Shown here: positions 36,527 to 46,226 of the stretch, piece after piece
Position numbering within the stretch: the first letter of the stretch is position 1
How the letters are laid out: the number at the start of each line of letters is the position of its first letter
Assembly (NCBI GenBank): GCA_947498065.1
Contig: CANMIS010000005.1
Span: 268,361-332,360 of the forward strand
Direction of reading: 5' to 3'
Length of the DNA: 64,000 bases
From: an uncultured Erythrobacter sp.
GTDB taxonomy: Bacteria; Pseudomonadota; Alphaproteobacteria; Sphingomonadales; Sphingomonadaceae
Made by a program: the position numbers and the translations under genes
The notes under the pieces: generated by a model
What the model saw: only the letters and a program-made list of their open reading frames with translations
What the model was told of the DNA's origin: nothing
The model's database searches: none

Positions 36527-37426
36527 TCAGCTATTTTCCGACGACAGGGCATCCCAGACCCTTCGAACTGACGGGCGCTTGTTGTGCCGAGAGCTGAAGA
36601 TGACGATATCGAGATCAGCGCTGAAATCATCCGATATCACATCAAGGCCACTATCACCGCGCATGTGCTCTGCAATCGATTCAGGCAGCCAAGCGACGCC
36701 TAATCCTTCACGGGCGGCTGTGGCCAAGCTTTCTGCTAGCGTGGCCCGATATACCGTCCGGAGCCGGCGTTCGAACGGCGCGTTATCCAGCACATTCCGA
36801 AGCACGCGCGACATAATCGAGGTTGGCCCGTAGTCCAGCAGCGGGATCGATTGCTCGCTTGCCGGATCGAGTATTCCGCCAAACTTCTCTGTATTTCCAA
36901 ACGGAAGCACACGGTCTGCGGAAATTACCAATCGCGGATAGTCATCGACATCAACGTCAAATGGAATGGCGGCGTGATTGTAACACACGAAAAAGTCGCA
37001 CGTGCCGTTTCGTAGTCCGTAGAGATATTCTTCGATTGTGCGTGTTTCTGGCACGATCGCAGCCTCAAACGGAGGGATCTTCCGGTGCAAATCGGCCACC
37101 AATTGCGGCAAGAAATTCAATGCGAGCGTATGCAGACACGCAATGGTGATACCGCGTTCGCTGATCCTGGCGTAATTGGCTGCTGCTGCCTGCGCCTCGC
37201 CAGCTTGCTTGATAATCGCACTGGCGCTGCTCATAAACTCGGTCCCTGCCGCAGTCAGCCGGATCGGATGCTCGGTGCGGTCCACCAGTTCAGCGCCCGC
37301 CCATTGCTCCAGTGCTTTGATCCGACGACTGAGTGCCGATTGGGTCACAAAACGCGCTTCTGCAGCTCGGGCAAAGTGCCCAAGCCTAGCGACGGCAGCC
37401 AAATCCTCTAGCCATTTCAGCTCCAA
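36527..37426 (-). CDS. LysR-family transcriptional regulator
   Basis: A 299-residue LysR protein. The N-terminal winged HTH is classic (MELKWLEDLAAVARLGHFAR, SALSRRIKALEQWAGAELV), with a C-terminal two-lobe ligand-binding region (ITIACLHTLALNFLPQLV and later LGVAWLPESIAEHM). It is divergent from the DUF819 permease gene with about 210 bp between, the standard arrangement for a LysR activator and its target. The inducer is unknown. Confidence 0.93.
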   Translation of the reverse strand: MELKWLEDLAAVARLGHFARAAEARFVTQSALSRRIKALEQWAGAELVDRTEHPIRLTAAGTEFMSSASAIIKQAGEAQAAAANYARISERGITIACLHTLALNFLPQLVADLHRKIPPFEAAIVPETRTIEEYLYGLRNGTCDFFVCYNHAAIPFDVDVDDYPRLVISADRVLPFGNTEKFGGILDPASEQSIPLLDYGPTSIMSRVLRNVLDNAPFERRLRTVYRATLAESLATAAREGLGVAWLPESIAEHMRGDSGLDVISDDFSADLDIVIFSSRHNKRPSVRRVWDALSSENS

Positions 37427-37636
37427 AATCTAAACCTTTCAACGCCTTGCAGTTTTCGCATCAAGGCTAACGAAATCGGAACTTGAAGTCGACTGTGAAT
37501 TCCTTCCTCTTGGCGTGAGCGGGGGATGCTTGCGACATCTAAGGTCTGCAGCAGCTGCTGTGAGGCTGCGAACTAGCCAGGTTTGCAGGCGACTGTCGCG
37601 CCGACTACAGGCGAGAATAGGAGAATTGGCCTAGCT

Positions 37637-38860
37637 ATGATTACCGATGACAGTGTCATTCTAGGCCTACTAGCCGCCGTGCTTCTATTTGTGGGCATCA
37701 CGCGGCAATTTGGGGGCGGTTGGCAGAAGTTTTACACTTTCGTCCCGGTTGTATTGGTTTGCTATCTTGTCCCGTCTTTAATGCGGACGTTTGGGCTAAT
37801 TGACACGTCTGAGTCCAATCTCTGGCCAATCGCAAAAGACTATTTTTTGCCGGCGGCGCTCGTGTTGCTGACGTTGTCGATCGACATGAAGGCGATCATT
37901 GGCTTGGGGCCCAAGGCGCTGATAATGTTCTTTACGGCCACATTTGGCATTGTGATCGGCGGGCCGATTGCCCTGTGGATCGTCGCTCAATTCGATCCAA
38001 GCATTCTGGGTGACGGGGAAAACGCCGCTTGGCGCGGACTGGCGACACTGGCTGGCAGCTGGATCGGAGGCGGCGCAAACCAGACTGCGATGCTGGAAAT
38101 TTATGGCTACAATCCTGAACGCTATGCTGCGCTGGTCGCCGTTGACATCATCGTTGCCAATATCTGGATGATCTTTCTTCTCTATGGGGCTGGCGCGCCC
38201 GAGAAGATCGATCGCTGGCTCAAAGCGGATACGTCAGCGATTGAGCGACTGCGCGACAAAATGGCCGGCTACAGCGCTTCGGTTGAGCGCCAAGCCACAG
38301 CAAATGACTGGCTCGTGCTTGGCGGATTTACATTGGCGGCTGTGGGCTTGTCGCATTTAGGCGGCGAAGCGATCGCTGCGTGGTTTAGCCAAATGTCTGT
38401 AGGGGGCGATGGCGTGCTCTCTAGCTCATTCTTTTGGTTGGTTGTGATCGCAACGACGATCGGCCTCGTCGCCAGTTTCACCAAGGCCCGTGATCTCGAA
38501 GGTGTTGGCGCATCCAAGCTTGGCACCGTATTCATCTTTATGTTGGTAACCGTGATCGGGACCAAAATGGACATCCTGCAATTGGGTGACGCGCCGTCAT
38601 TCTTCGCAATCGGACTGATCTGGATGCTGATCCATACGATGCTGCTGCTTGCCGTGGGCAAGCTTATCCGCGCGCCGTTCTTTTTTATTGCTGTTGGAAG
38701 CAAGGCAAATGTTGGTGGCGCTGCATCCGCTCCTGTCGTGGCAGGCGCGTTCCACCCGGCGCTAACATCGGTAGGGGTTCTGCTTGCGGTGTTCGGCTAC
38801 GCGCTGGGGACCTACGGCGCGATCCTAACCGCTGAACTGATGAGCATGGTTAGCGGATAG
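37637..38860 (+). CDS. DUF819-family membrane permease
   Basis: A 407-residue inner-membrane protein with about ten hydrophobic segments, of the DUF819 (YjcL-like) family. Characteristic parts are FVPVVLVCYLVPSLM near the start, LAGSWIGGGANQTAM and FFIAVGSKANVGGAASAPVVAGAF near the end, where both halves carry a Gly/Asn-rich re-entrant-like motif. It is thought to be a transporter; the substrate is unknown. It is 10 bp upstream of an S51 peptidase and divergent from LysR. This suggests uptake of a small peptide that the peptidase then cuts. The start at 37637 is the first Met before the hydrophobic region. Confidence 0.87.
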   Translation: MITDDSVILGLLAAVLLFVGITRQFGGGWQKFYTFVPVVLVCYLVPSLMRTFGLIDTSESNLWPIAKDYFLPAALVLLTLSIDMKAIIGLGPKALIMFFTATFGIVIGGPIALWIVAQFDPSILGDGENAAWRGLATLAGSWIGGGANQTAMLEIYGYNPERYAALVAVDIIVANIWMIFLLYGAGAPEKIDRWLKADTSAIERLRDKMAGYSASVERQATANDWLVLGGFTLAAVGLSHLGGEAIAAWFSQMSVGGDGVLSSSFFWLVVIATTIGLVASFTKARDLEGVGASKLGTVFIFMLVTVIGTKMDILQLGDAPSFFAIGLIWMLIHTMLLLAVGKLIRAPFFFIAVGSKANVGGAASAPVVAGAFHPALTSVGVLLAVFGYALGTYGAILTAELMSMVSG

Positions 38861-38870
38861 GCAAATAGCG

Positions 38871-39578
38871 ATGGCGAAGAAACCCATGCAAATTTTGGCG
38901 ATGAGCAACTCATCTGCGTTTTTCGTAGAGCCTCCGGGCGAACCCGCATTTGCAAGATATCTGGTCAGTCTCACGCAAAAGTCGAAGCCGGTTATCGTCC
39001 ATGTCGGAGCTGCAAACGGCGATTCATCTGAGAAAGCGAACAAGTTCTTTTCGCTTGCGCAAAGAACCGGTTTTGAGCCGCGGCATCTTAACCTCTTCTC
39101 ACTGGAAGATGGCGATCCAGACACATTCTTTGCTGGCGCCGATGCGATTTACATCGATGGGGGCTCCACCCGCAATCTGAAGGCGCTGCTTCGAGAATGG
39201 TCGGCCGACACCGCGCTTAGGCGAGCTTACGAGAACGGCGTCGTAATTTCAGGTGCGAGTGCCGGCGCAAACATCATGTTTGAATGGGGAATGACAGATT
39301 CGATCAAGACCCAGATCGAAGCGACCCCGGGCTTGGGGCTGCTCAGAGGTTCCATCTCTGTCCACGCGAATGTTCGTTCGGATCGCAATGAAGCACTTGA
39401 GCAGCACTTAGCCGGTCCAGGCGCAGCGTATCCCGCCTACATGCTCGATGATTTTACTGCTCTGCACTTTAGCGAAAGCAAATTGCATGGGGCGGTTACA
39501 GCTCGGCCCACGGCAAAAGTGCATGCCGATAATGGGAATGGCGAGCGTCGCTCACTGGCTATGGCGCAACTGGCCTAA
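38871..39578 (+). CDS. S51-family peptidase (dipeptidase E / cyanophycinase-like)
   Basis: A 235-residue serine peptidase. The nucleophile elbow GASAGANIM places Ser at about residue 130, and IYIDGGSTRNL matches the DGGN-type loop of peptidase E. The sequence VIVHVGAANGDSSEKANKFF is the usual first strand and loop. Family members release Asp-containing dipeptides or cut isoaspartyl bonds in cyanophycin. It is cytoplasmic (no signal peptide) and is coupled to the DUF819 permease. It probably handles a transported Asp-peptide, which is inference. Confidence 0.87.
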   Translation: MAKKPMQILAMSNSSAFFVEPPGEPAFARYLVSLTQKSKPVIVHVGAANGDSSEKANKFFSLAQRTGFEPRHLNLFSLEDGDPDTFFAGADAIYIDGGSTRNLKALLREWSADTALRRAYENGVVISGASAGANIMFEWGMTDSIKTQIEATPGLGLLRGSISVHANVRSDRNEALEQHLAGPGAAYPAYMLDDFTALHFSESKLHGAVTARPTAKVHADNGNGERRSLAMAQLA

Positions 39579-39834
39579 AAGCCTCGCTTCGACACAATCT
39601 GACAAATTTAACCCACCTCGCGAATTTATGATCGAGTGGTGTTCTGTATTCGTAAAATTTTCTATCAATTATAGTATCTTGCATTTTCCGCATCACCTGA
39701 AGCGTATTCCGAATTTGAATTCAACTGAGTGAGGAGGAGTGTGCTTCTTGATGACAAGGTCGCGTGAGCGCTTTGCACTGAATCTGTCGGCACAAATGAT
39801 CCACGCATCTGGACCGACCAACAGGGAGCACACA

Positions 39835-42800
39835 ATGAGGAACTCACTTTCGCTTGGCCGTAAACTTATGGCCACCACAGCCATCGGATTGGCGATAGGG
39901 TTTGGCACGACTGCGGTGGCACAGGCTCAAGAGGAAGACGCTCAGCCAGACAGTGCCGAAACTGCTTCCCCCCAAACTGACAATGAGATCATTGTCTCTG
40001 GCACCAGGGCATCGATCGGTAACTCGCTTGATGAAAAGCGGCGGTCCGACACAATCGTGGATGTGCTTTCGGCTGATGATGCCGACCGCTTCCCAGATCA
40101 AAACATCGCCGAAGGGCTTGCACGCATACCAGGTATTTCATTTCAGAGAGACAATGACACCAGCGATGGTGAGTTCATTTCGATCCGCGGGTTGGACGCA
40201 ACGTACAACACCGTTCTTAATGACGGCGTGCGCGTAGGCACCGCAGATACCTTCCGCCGCAGTGCTCTGAACGTGGTGACCGGAACGGGGATCAGCTCTA
40301 TCGTTGTGACCAAGGTTCCACTGCCTCAGGATGCCAGTGAAGGCATCGGGGGTGTCGTGAATGTTCGGACCCGCGGGGCACTTGAGCGGCGGGAGGGTTT
40401 CAGCCTTTCAGGTGACTGGCGCAACAACAGCTTTGCTGACCGTGATGGTTTTCGCATTGGCGGCAGTTTCACATATCATATCACCGACAATTTCGGTGTG
40501 AATTTGAACGCGTCATTCCGCCGGCGTTTTTTCCAAAACTTCCAGATCAATCCATCGACATCTGTCCCGGAAATCTTGCTGCCGCAGACGTTCACTGCTG
40601 CCGATGGCAGTACATTGGTGTTTGACGATGACGATATTGAAGATGTCTTCGATCTCGTGCCCACCAATTTCCTCGACATCTCCAACTTCACCAGCGAGCA
40701 GGTCGACTATGAATATGCCGATGTTCGCGATGATACGTTCAATATCGCTGGAACGATCGATTGGGAACTGAGCGAGAGCACACGGCTGACCTTTGGCGGG
40801 CGCTACAATCGGGGCGACCGCAAAGAGACCATATCCAACATTGAGTTCGATACTGACCCGGACGACTTCCTCGATGGCTCGCTGGTCCCCGGCGGAACCC
40901 CGGGTCAGTTAATTCGCAGTTTCCGTGATCCTGAGATTCAGTTTGAAGGTCAGATTGAAGACGAGTTGGAAACTCAACAGACCTACTTCCTGCGCGGCGA
41001 AACAGAGCTCGACAACTGGACATTCGACTACGTCATCGGCTGGTCTCGCGCATTCCGGAATGATCCAACGCTTTCGATCGACTTCTTCCAAGAGTTGGAA
41101 GACATTCCAGGCAGCCCTGGCACGGGAACCGACGATGAAGTGGCGGTCAGTTTTGCACCATTCATCCTAGGTGGCCGATTTGTATCACCCAATCCGTTCA
41201 ACCAGGCCATTTTTGATCAGGCATTGAACCCATTTTGCTCTGATCCAAGCAATGCGGATGCAGCCTCGTTTCAGACCGGAACCTGCGGCGAGCTGATCGA
41301 CTTTGATGAGAACCTCGTAGACTCCTCCGAGAATGAGCGTTTTTCGATCCGTTTCGATGTGACACGCGACTTCGAGTCTGGCTTTTTCGAATATCTTCAG
41401 GCGGGTTTCGTTTACGAAGACAGCCGCACGACCGAAATCGAAATTGATCTTGCCGATGTCGATGATGACTTAGCGGACATTCTCACTGACATTGTCGATC
41501 AGGATGGTGATCCGGATAACTCTCCAGGCACGCTTGGCGTCATTACCGATCGGATCGCGAGTTTCGATCCGATAGGAAATCCGTTTGCCGGCGTGGGCTT
41601 CAACGGAATCCCGCTGTTCGATCGAGCAGGTTTGTTGAACTTGCGTCGCCAGTTCCGTGACGGGTTTGCCGCCGCGGGCGCGGAACCATTGAGCGAGGAA
41701 TTTACGCAGGCCGATGAGACATTTTACAGCGGGTATCTGCAAGGTAAGGTGCAGATTACCGACAAGCTATCGCTGATTGGTGGTGCAAGGTTTGAGTATT
41801 ACGATGCAGCATTCGAAGCGCCTTCAATTTTCGATGGCGAGATTGATTTCCAACTTGATCCGCTTGACGATACGACAGCAGACTCGATTGATATCGCAAA
41901 TGGCGTTCAGGTCCAGGCTCTCAACAATGCCGACAATTTTGAGGTGCTGCCACGCTTCCTATTGAATTATGATTGGAGTGACCGGTTTCGTATCCGTGGT
42001 TCGTACTCAACGTCGATTTCCCGGCCAACTTTCGACCTGCTGCTTGGCAATTACGACGGTGGGTTGAATATCGAATTGGTGGAAGGCGTCGATCCAGCCG
42101 CCGCAACGCCAGCTGACATCCTTGAGGTGGGAGCCGGATTTGAGTTCGGTAATCCTAATCTGAAGAATTCCTACTCACACAATTTCGATCTGAGCTTTGA
42201 GTTCTTTGCAGATCGTCAGAATGCTTTGTCGGTCGCATTCTTCTACAAGAGTATCGATGACTTCATCTTTTCGACCTTCGCAACGGATGCAGATCTGGCC
42301 ACGGCGACAGGGTTCGGCGTGGATTCGACGCTCGGCCAGATTCTGTCTGGCATCAATCTAACCACCGAAGGAGAGGCTTTGATTTCTCAGCTTGGCGGCG
42401 TTGAGGGCATCTTGACACTCCCTAGCGCCGAGCTCGCAATTTCGCAGCCGAGCAACGGTGAAAGAGCGGAAGTTTACGGCGTTGAAATCGGGCTTTGGCA
42501 CAGCTTCGACTACTTGCCGGGCCCGCTCTCCAACATGGGCTTTATCGCCAACCTGACATTGCAGGACACGAAAACGGAGCTCACCCTGGGCACCCTCGAT
42601 GATGAGGATATTCTGGTTCAAATCGGTCAGGCTCAAGAGGGTGACGAGCTGACGCAGGACTTCCAGTTCTTCAATTCGCCGAATGTGATTGGCAACCTTG
42701 TGCTCTACTATGATGACCGAAACATCGATGCCAATCTTGGCTATCGCTTCACTGGCACGCAGTTGGAGGAGATCGAAGCGTTCGGCATCAGCCAATTCCA

Positions 42801-43014
42801 GCAGGGGCGTGGTTTTCTGGACTTCGATTTCGAATACACGTTCCGTGATCTGGGACCATTGTCACGATTGGCGCTTACCTTTGAAGCGAACGACATTCTC
42901 GATACCGGTCGTAAGTTCTCGGTATTTGAGACGCGCGGCAAGAGCGAGACCTTTTCCGATCTCGCGACGTTCAACGGCCGGACGTTTACGTTCGGTGCGA
43001 GAGTACGCTTCTGA
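39835..43014 (+). CDS. TonB-dependent outer-membrane receptor (second)
   Basis: A 1,059-residue receptor with signal peptide (KLMATTAIGLAIGFGTTAVA), TonB-box-like NEIIVSGTRASIGNSLDEKR, plug motifs (QNIAEGLARIPGISFQRDND, ISIRGLDATYNTVLNDG) and a C-terminal barrel ending in TFGARVRF with the terminal Phe. The ATG at 39835 has AGGGAG 8 nt upstream. The protein is strikingly acidic in its extracellular-type loops (for example DDDIEDVFD and DLADVDDDLADI). It follows the DUF819 and S51 genes on the same strand after 256 AT-rich bases, so it has its own promoter. A peptide or another bulky nutrient is the likely ligand. Confidence 0.93.
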   Translation: MRNSLSLGRKLMATTAIGLAIGFGTTAVAQAQEEDAQPDSAETASPQTDNEIIVSGTRASIGNSLDEKRRSDTIVDVLSADDADRFPDQNIAEGLARIPGISFQRDNDTSDGEFISIRGLDATYNTVLNDGVRVGTADTFRRSALNVVTGTGISSIVVTKVPLPQDASEGIGGVVNVRTRGALERREGFSLSGDWRNNSFADRDGFRIGGSFTYHITDNFGVNLNASFRRRFFQNFQINPSTSVPEILLPQTFTAADGSTLVFDDDDIEDVFDLVPTNFLDISNFTSEQVDYEYADVRDDTFNIAGTIDWELSESTRLTFGGRYNRGDRKETISNIEFDTDPDDFLDGSLVPGGTPGQLIRSFRDPEIQFEGQIEDELETQQTYFLRGETELDNWTFDYVIGWSRAFRNDPTLSIDFFQELEDIPGSPGTGTDDEVAVSFAPFILGGRFVSPNPFNQAIFDQALNPFCSDPSNADAASFQTGTCGELIDFDENLVDSSENERFSIRFDVTRDFESGFFEYLQAGFVYEDSRTTEIEIDLADVDDDLADILTDIVDQDGDPDNSPGTLGVITDRIASFDPIGNPFAGVGFNGIPLFDRAGLLNLRRQFRDGFAAAGAEPLSEEFTQADETFYSGYLQGKVQITDKLSLIGGARFEYYDAAFEAPSIFDGEIDFQLDPLDDTTADSIDIANGVQVQALNNADNFEVLPRFLLNYDWSDRFRIRGSYSTSISRPTFDLLLGNYDGGLNIELVEGVDPAAATPADILEVGAGFEFGNPNLKNSYSHNFDLSFEFFADRQNALSVAFFYKSIDDFIFSTFATDADLATATGFGVDSTLGQILSGINLTTEGEALISQLGGVEGILTLPSAELAISQPSNGERAEVYGVEIGLWHSFDYLPGPLSNMGFIANLTLQDTKTELTLGTLDDEDILVQIGQAQEGDELTQDFQFFNSPNVIGNLVLYYDDRNIDANLGYRFTGTQLEEIEAFGISQFQQGRGFLDFDFEYTFRDLGPLSRLALTFEANDILDTGRKFSVFETRGKSETFSDLATFNGRTFTFGARVRF

Positions 43015-43034
43015 TCTGCTGAGCTAAGATAATG

Positions 43035-43070
43035 AAAAGCCTCGGCAGCAGTTAGCTGCCGGGGCTTTTC
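43035..43070 (+). terminator. Rho-independent terminator after the TonB receptor
   Basis: Arms AAAAGCCTCGGCAGC (43035-43049) and GCTGCCGGGGCTTTT (43055-43069) form a 15-bp stem with a single G-U pair and 5-nt loop, and end in T residues. Confidence 0.9.
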
Positions 43071-43164
43071 GATGCTTAGGAGACTCAGAGCAAAGAAGAC
43101 AGGGAACGCCCTTAGGGAGCACGTACGCCCTCAGTGCCTTGATCGCCCTTGGAGGGGCAAAGAA

Positions 43165-44577
43165 ATGAACGGACAAACATCCCTCAGTGAGGCCGACAAC
43201 AATGCATTTGCCGCTCTTTCAGATAAGATCGCAGAGAAATGCGGCGAAGTCAGTGTGGGTTCCTCGGACATAGCCGGTCTGCTGAACTCGGTGATACAAT
43301 CCTCCGAAGAATTTGGGCAAAAACGGGCAGATTTGCTCGAAACCTTCAACAGGCTGGAACAGGATCAGCGCAAAGCAGCCGATGCTTCGGATGAGGCAAG
43401 GCAGCTGTCGCAGCAAGGCGGCCAAAAGCTTGCTCAGAGCATTGATCTGATTGAAACAGCTTTGGGTGAAATCTCCTCCTTGCTAGAACTCGTAGGCACT
43501 TTGGAGCAGCATATAGTCGGCTTCGCTGCAGCGTTTGAGCAGGTCCGTTCCAGCACCAGTCAGATTGATGAAATTGCTGAAATGACGGGCATCCTAGCAC
43601 TCAATGCATCAATCGAAGCGGCCCGCGCCGGTGAGCAAGGCAACTCATTCTCCGTTGTTGCGAGCGAAGTGAAGGCCCTCGCCGCGAACACGAGCAGAGC
43701 AACCGCGGAAATCAACTCAACAGTCGAACGATTTGCGGGCGAAGCCAATGAACTTGTCCAAAGCGTCAAGCTGGGTGCGCAAACAAGCCGTGAGGCCGAA
43801 AGCTCCGTTGGACAGATTGAGAAAACTGTTTCGGATGTTGTGCACGTATTTGAAGAGGTGGATCGCAACAGCGAGGAAGCTACGCGGGCAACAGGTCAGA
43901 TTAGTGGCCAGCTGGCCTCCGCCAGCAAAGTGATTGCCGGCTTTGATGCAGCAGCGGCACAAAGCAGCCAGAGTCTGGGCACTGCACATGCGATCGCGGG
44001 TGAACTCGAAATCACAGCGAGCGAGATGTTCGACTCCGTTGTCAAAGCTGGCCTGTCGCCCGCCGACAGTGCGATGGTGGAAATGGCGCTGCAAAACCGA
44101 GATCGGATCAAGGAGGTCACCCAGACTGCTATGCGGGCCGGTACTCTCGATGCAGGGGCATTGTTCGATACAAACTATGAGGCGATAGAAGACTCAAATC
44201 CAGTTCGTTACAAAAGTCGTTTGACGCAGTGGGCCGATGAGAACTGGCGTCTGCTGCTTGATGAGATGAAGCGGGCACACCCGGCAGTTAGCGCGACCGT
44301 TTGCAGCGACATGAACGGTTTCCTCCCTACTCATCGCACTGAAAGATCGCTCGAGCCAACGGGTGAAAAGGCGCACGACGATGCCTATTGCCGCAATGGC
44401 AGGATCGTGATCGGACCGATGACCAAAAAGGCAAAGGCCAGCGAAGATGACTATCAAATGGCAGTCTACAGGCATGTTGGTGACGGATCTGCCTATAAGA
44501 TCGTTCGCAACGTCTACGTTCCTCTGATCATCGACGGACGGCGCTGGGGAGATGTGGAGCTGGCCTACAGTATCTGA
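43165..44577 (+). CDS. Soluble methyl-accepting chemotaxis-type protein
   Basis: A 470-residue chemoreceptor without membrane segments. The coiled-coil signalling domain is N-terminal, with the hairpin-tip motif [22 protein letters not shown] at about residues 134-155 followed by [20 protein letters not shown]. The C-terminal 180 residues form the sensor: [17 protein letters not shown] (here [18 protein letters not shown]), [10 protein letters not shown] and [18 protein letters not shown], a tail known from other cytoplasmic receptors. The order is the reverse of usual transmembrane receptors. GGAGGGGCAAAGAA precedes the ATG. It follows the TonB receptor after a terminator and may sense the same nutrient inside the cell. 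Confidence 0.87.
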   Translation: MNGQTSLSEADNNAFAALSDKIAEKCGEVSVGSSDIAGLLNSVIQSSEEFGQKRADLLETFNRLEQDQRKAADASDEARQLSQQGGQKLAQSIDLIETALGEISSLLELVGTLEQHIVGFAAAFEQVRSSTSQIDEIAEMTGILALNASIEAARAGEQGNSFSVVASEVKALAANTSRATAEINSTVERFAGEANELVQSVKLGAQTSREAESSVGQIEKTVSDVVHVFEEVDRNSEEATRATGQISGQLASASKVIAGFDAAAAQSSQSLGTAHAIAGELEITASEMFDSVVKAGLSPADSAMVEMALQNRDRIKEVTQTAMRAGTLDAGALFDTNYEAIEDSNPVRYKSRLTQWADENWRLLLDEMKRAHPAVSATVCSDMNGFLPTHRTERSLEPTGEKAHDDAYCRNGRIVIGPMTKKAKASEDDYQMAVYRHVGDGSAYKIVRNVYVPLIIDGRRWGDVELAYSI

Positions 44578-44603
44578 TCGCGGCGATTGATTGGCGCCGA
44601 ACG

Positions 44604-45539
44604 TTACTCGACCAGATCAAATGCTCCAGCGGCTATGCCGCCATTCGAATGTGCGACATCCGGGATGACCCGAACCGTCCAGTTGAATTCCCAGCCGTTC
44701 TTCTCGGCCAAAGCCTTGGCGGCAGCGTGGAAGTTCTTGCCCCTTGCAAATCGGTGCTCACCCTGAGCCATCGCCCCTTTGCTGCGGTTCAGTGAGCTGT
44801 GCTCCGTGTCGATATCCTGATCGCCGAGCAGCAACACGACGTCCTGAGCTAGGGCCGCGCGTAAGTCCTCTTCCGAGACGGGAATTCCTCCCAAGCCATA
44901 AGGAAAGTTGATGCTCATATCTGGGAATGAGTACCATCCGGCATTGGCCGGCAAGTAGCGTTTGACCCGCGCATTGGGGTGCAAAAACATGAAGCGATGG
45001 ATGAACTGGGCGCCGGCCGAATGGCCATACATTGTATACTTGTCTTGGCTGCTGCCAAGCTGTGCAACGACAGCATCAAAAATGGGCTCAATCGCTGAGA
45101 ACGACCATTGTGATCGCTCGCGCAACTCTCCGCTCGACCGTTCAAGCACGGCTCCGCGATTATAGTATGAGCCGCGCCAATCGGATTTTTCAAATTGCGG
45201 TGCAACAATGATGAAGCCTTTCGTATCGGCTTCGTCGACCCATTCCTCGAGATAACGACGCGAGTCTCGCTTAGCCCCATGCATCAGAAACATGATTGGC
45301 GCGCTTGTGCGATCAACATCCACGGGTACATAGGCCCAGATCGGTACCGCTGGGCCAGACCAACCATCAAAGGCAAACAGGCTGCGACCCGCGGCCATTG
45401 GCTCATCGGACCAAGTCGTCTCGTGCGCCTCAGCAGCCGCTGCCGTGAATGACCCGGATGGTGTGTTTGTCACCCCAGTTAAGACTAGCGCGATGCCAAA
45501 CACGCCCAAAAGACGAAGTGTCACTTGCCTGATCATCAT
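44604..45539 (-). CDS. Secreted alpha/beta-hydrolase (esterase/depolymerase-like)
   Basis: A 311-residue exported hydrolase. The ATG at 45539 has TAGGAG five bases upstream and starts a signal peptide (VTLRLLGVFGIALVLTGVT). The oxyanion region is PIMFLMHGAKRDSRRY, the nucleophile elbow MYGHSAGAQF and the His probably in VIPDVAHSNGG. The pattern resembles polyhydroxybutyrate-depolymerase-like and feruloyl-esterase-like enzymes. It is convergent with the chemoreceptor gene. An upstream open frame to 45767 is not part of this gene: it begins in an integrase relic. Confidence 0.82.
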   Translation of the reverse strand: MMIRQVTLRLLGVFGIALVLTGVTNTPSGSFTAAAAEAHETTWSDEPMAAGRSLFAFDGWSGPAVPIWAYVPVDVDRTSAPIMFLMHGAKRDSRRYLEEWVDEADTKGFIIVAPQFEKSDWRGSYYNRGAVLERSSGELRERSQWSFSAIEPIFDAVVAQLGSSQDKYTMYGHSAGAQFIHRFMFLHPNARVKRYLPANAGWYSFPDMSINFPYGLGGIPVSEEDLRAALAQDVVLLLGDQDIDTEHSSLNRSKGAMAQGEHRFARGKNFHAAAKALAEKNGWEFNWTVRVIPDVAHSNGGIAAGAFDLVE

Positions 45540-45713
45540 ATGCACTCCTACTAACATTGATTTTGAAACTAGCGCGGACAACACCGGAATTCGAATTCGC
45601 AATTCGCCATTGGCCATTCCGATTGGGAATGATGAGGGATAGAGGGTTGTCGCAATTTTGCAGTTTGCGGTTGAAAGTGCGAACGAACGGCACCTGGTCT
45701 CTATACTAGAGCT

Positions 45714-45810
45714 CCATGGCACTCGGGTTTGAGCAGCTAGATCAAAATGTGAGTAACTCATTGTCATTCTCCTCGATCGGAGTAGCCAAAGAGAATGTCC
45801 GGTTGCGGAA
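45714..45810 (-). pseudogene. N-terminal relic of a tyrosine integrase plus its upstream region
   Basis: Read on the minus strand, 45767 to 45714 encodes MTMSYSHFDLAAQTRVPW, nearly identical to the start of the decayed integrase at 25248 (MTMTYSHFDPAAQTRVPW). The upstream ~45 bp are also alike (GGACATTCTCT, then GAATGACAATGA). After the VPW codons the similarity ends. It is a fragment with no function of its own, and marks a second insertion or a rearrangement point. A further GGCCATTCC...GGGAATGA stretch at 45612-45632 also resembles the 25.2-kb copy. Confidence 0.75.
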
Positions 45811-46226
45811 ACAAAGAATTCGAATGCTATGTCCGACGCTGGTTCGTGAGCGGAATGGCAGATTTTAGCGCCAAAGCTTGTCTAGCTGTCTGGATGCTAC
45901 CAGAATGCGCCAACTCGACCCTGAGCGACAGTTTATTAGGTGTGAGCAGAAGGTCGCGAGTTGCCGATACCTTCATTGAGCCAATCATCTCAAACCCGTC
46001 TGACCTAGCGACAAATTATCCTAACGATCGCTATTTTTCTCTCCCGGTCAGGATCCCAGTGAAACAACAGTGAGTCAGGCTTGGCGGCGCTCTTTTCGCT
46101 TCTGATCCTTTTTGGGCTCCGGATGGAGAACCAATCAATTTGGTGAGGTCCGAGCGACTGAATCGCTAGCGGTCTAGTCGTACTTCTGGAGGTCGCCGCG
46201 GCCCTCACCAAATCCTACAGGGACTC
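45811..46226. other. Gene-free stretch
   Basis: I see no credible gene in 45811-46226. Short open frames lack ribosome binding sites and family sequence. The only notable content is that it lies between the integrase relic and the end of the MAPEG operon. Confidence 0.4.

Noticed and set aside
45540..45767. Extension of the secreted esterase to 45767
   Set aside because: The first residues belong to an integrase relic, and ATG 45539 has a strong ribosome binding site and signal peptide.
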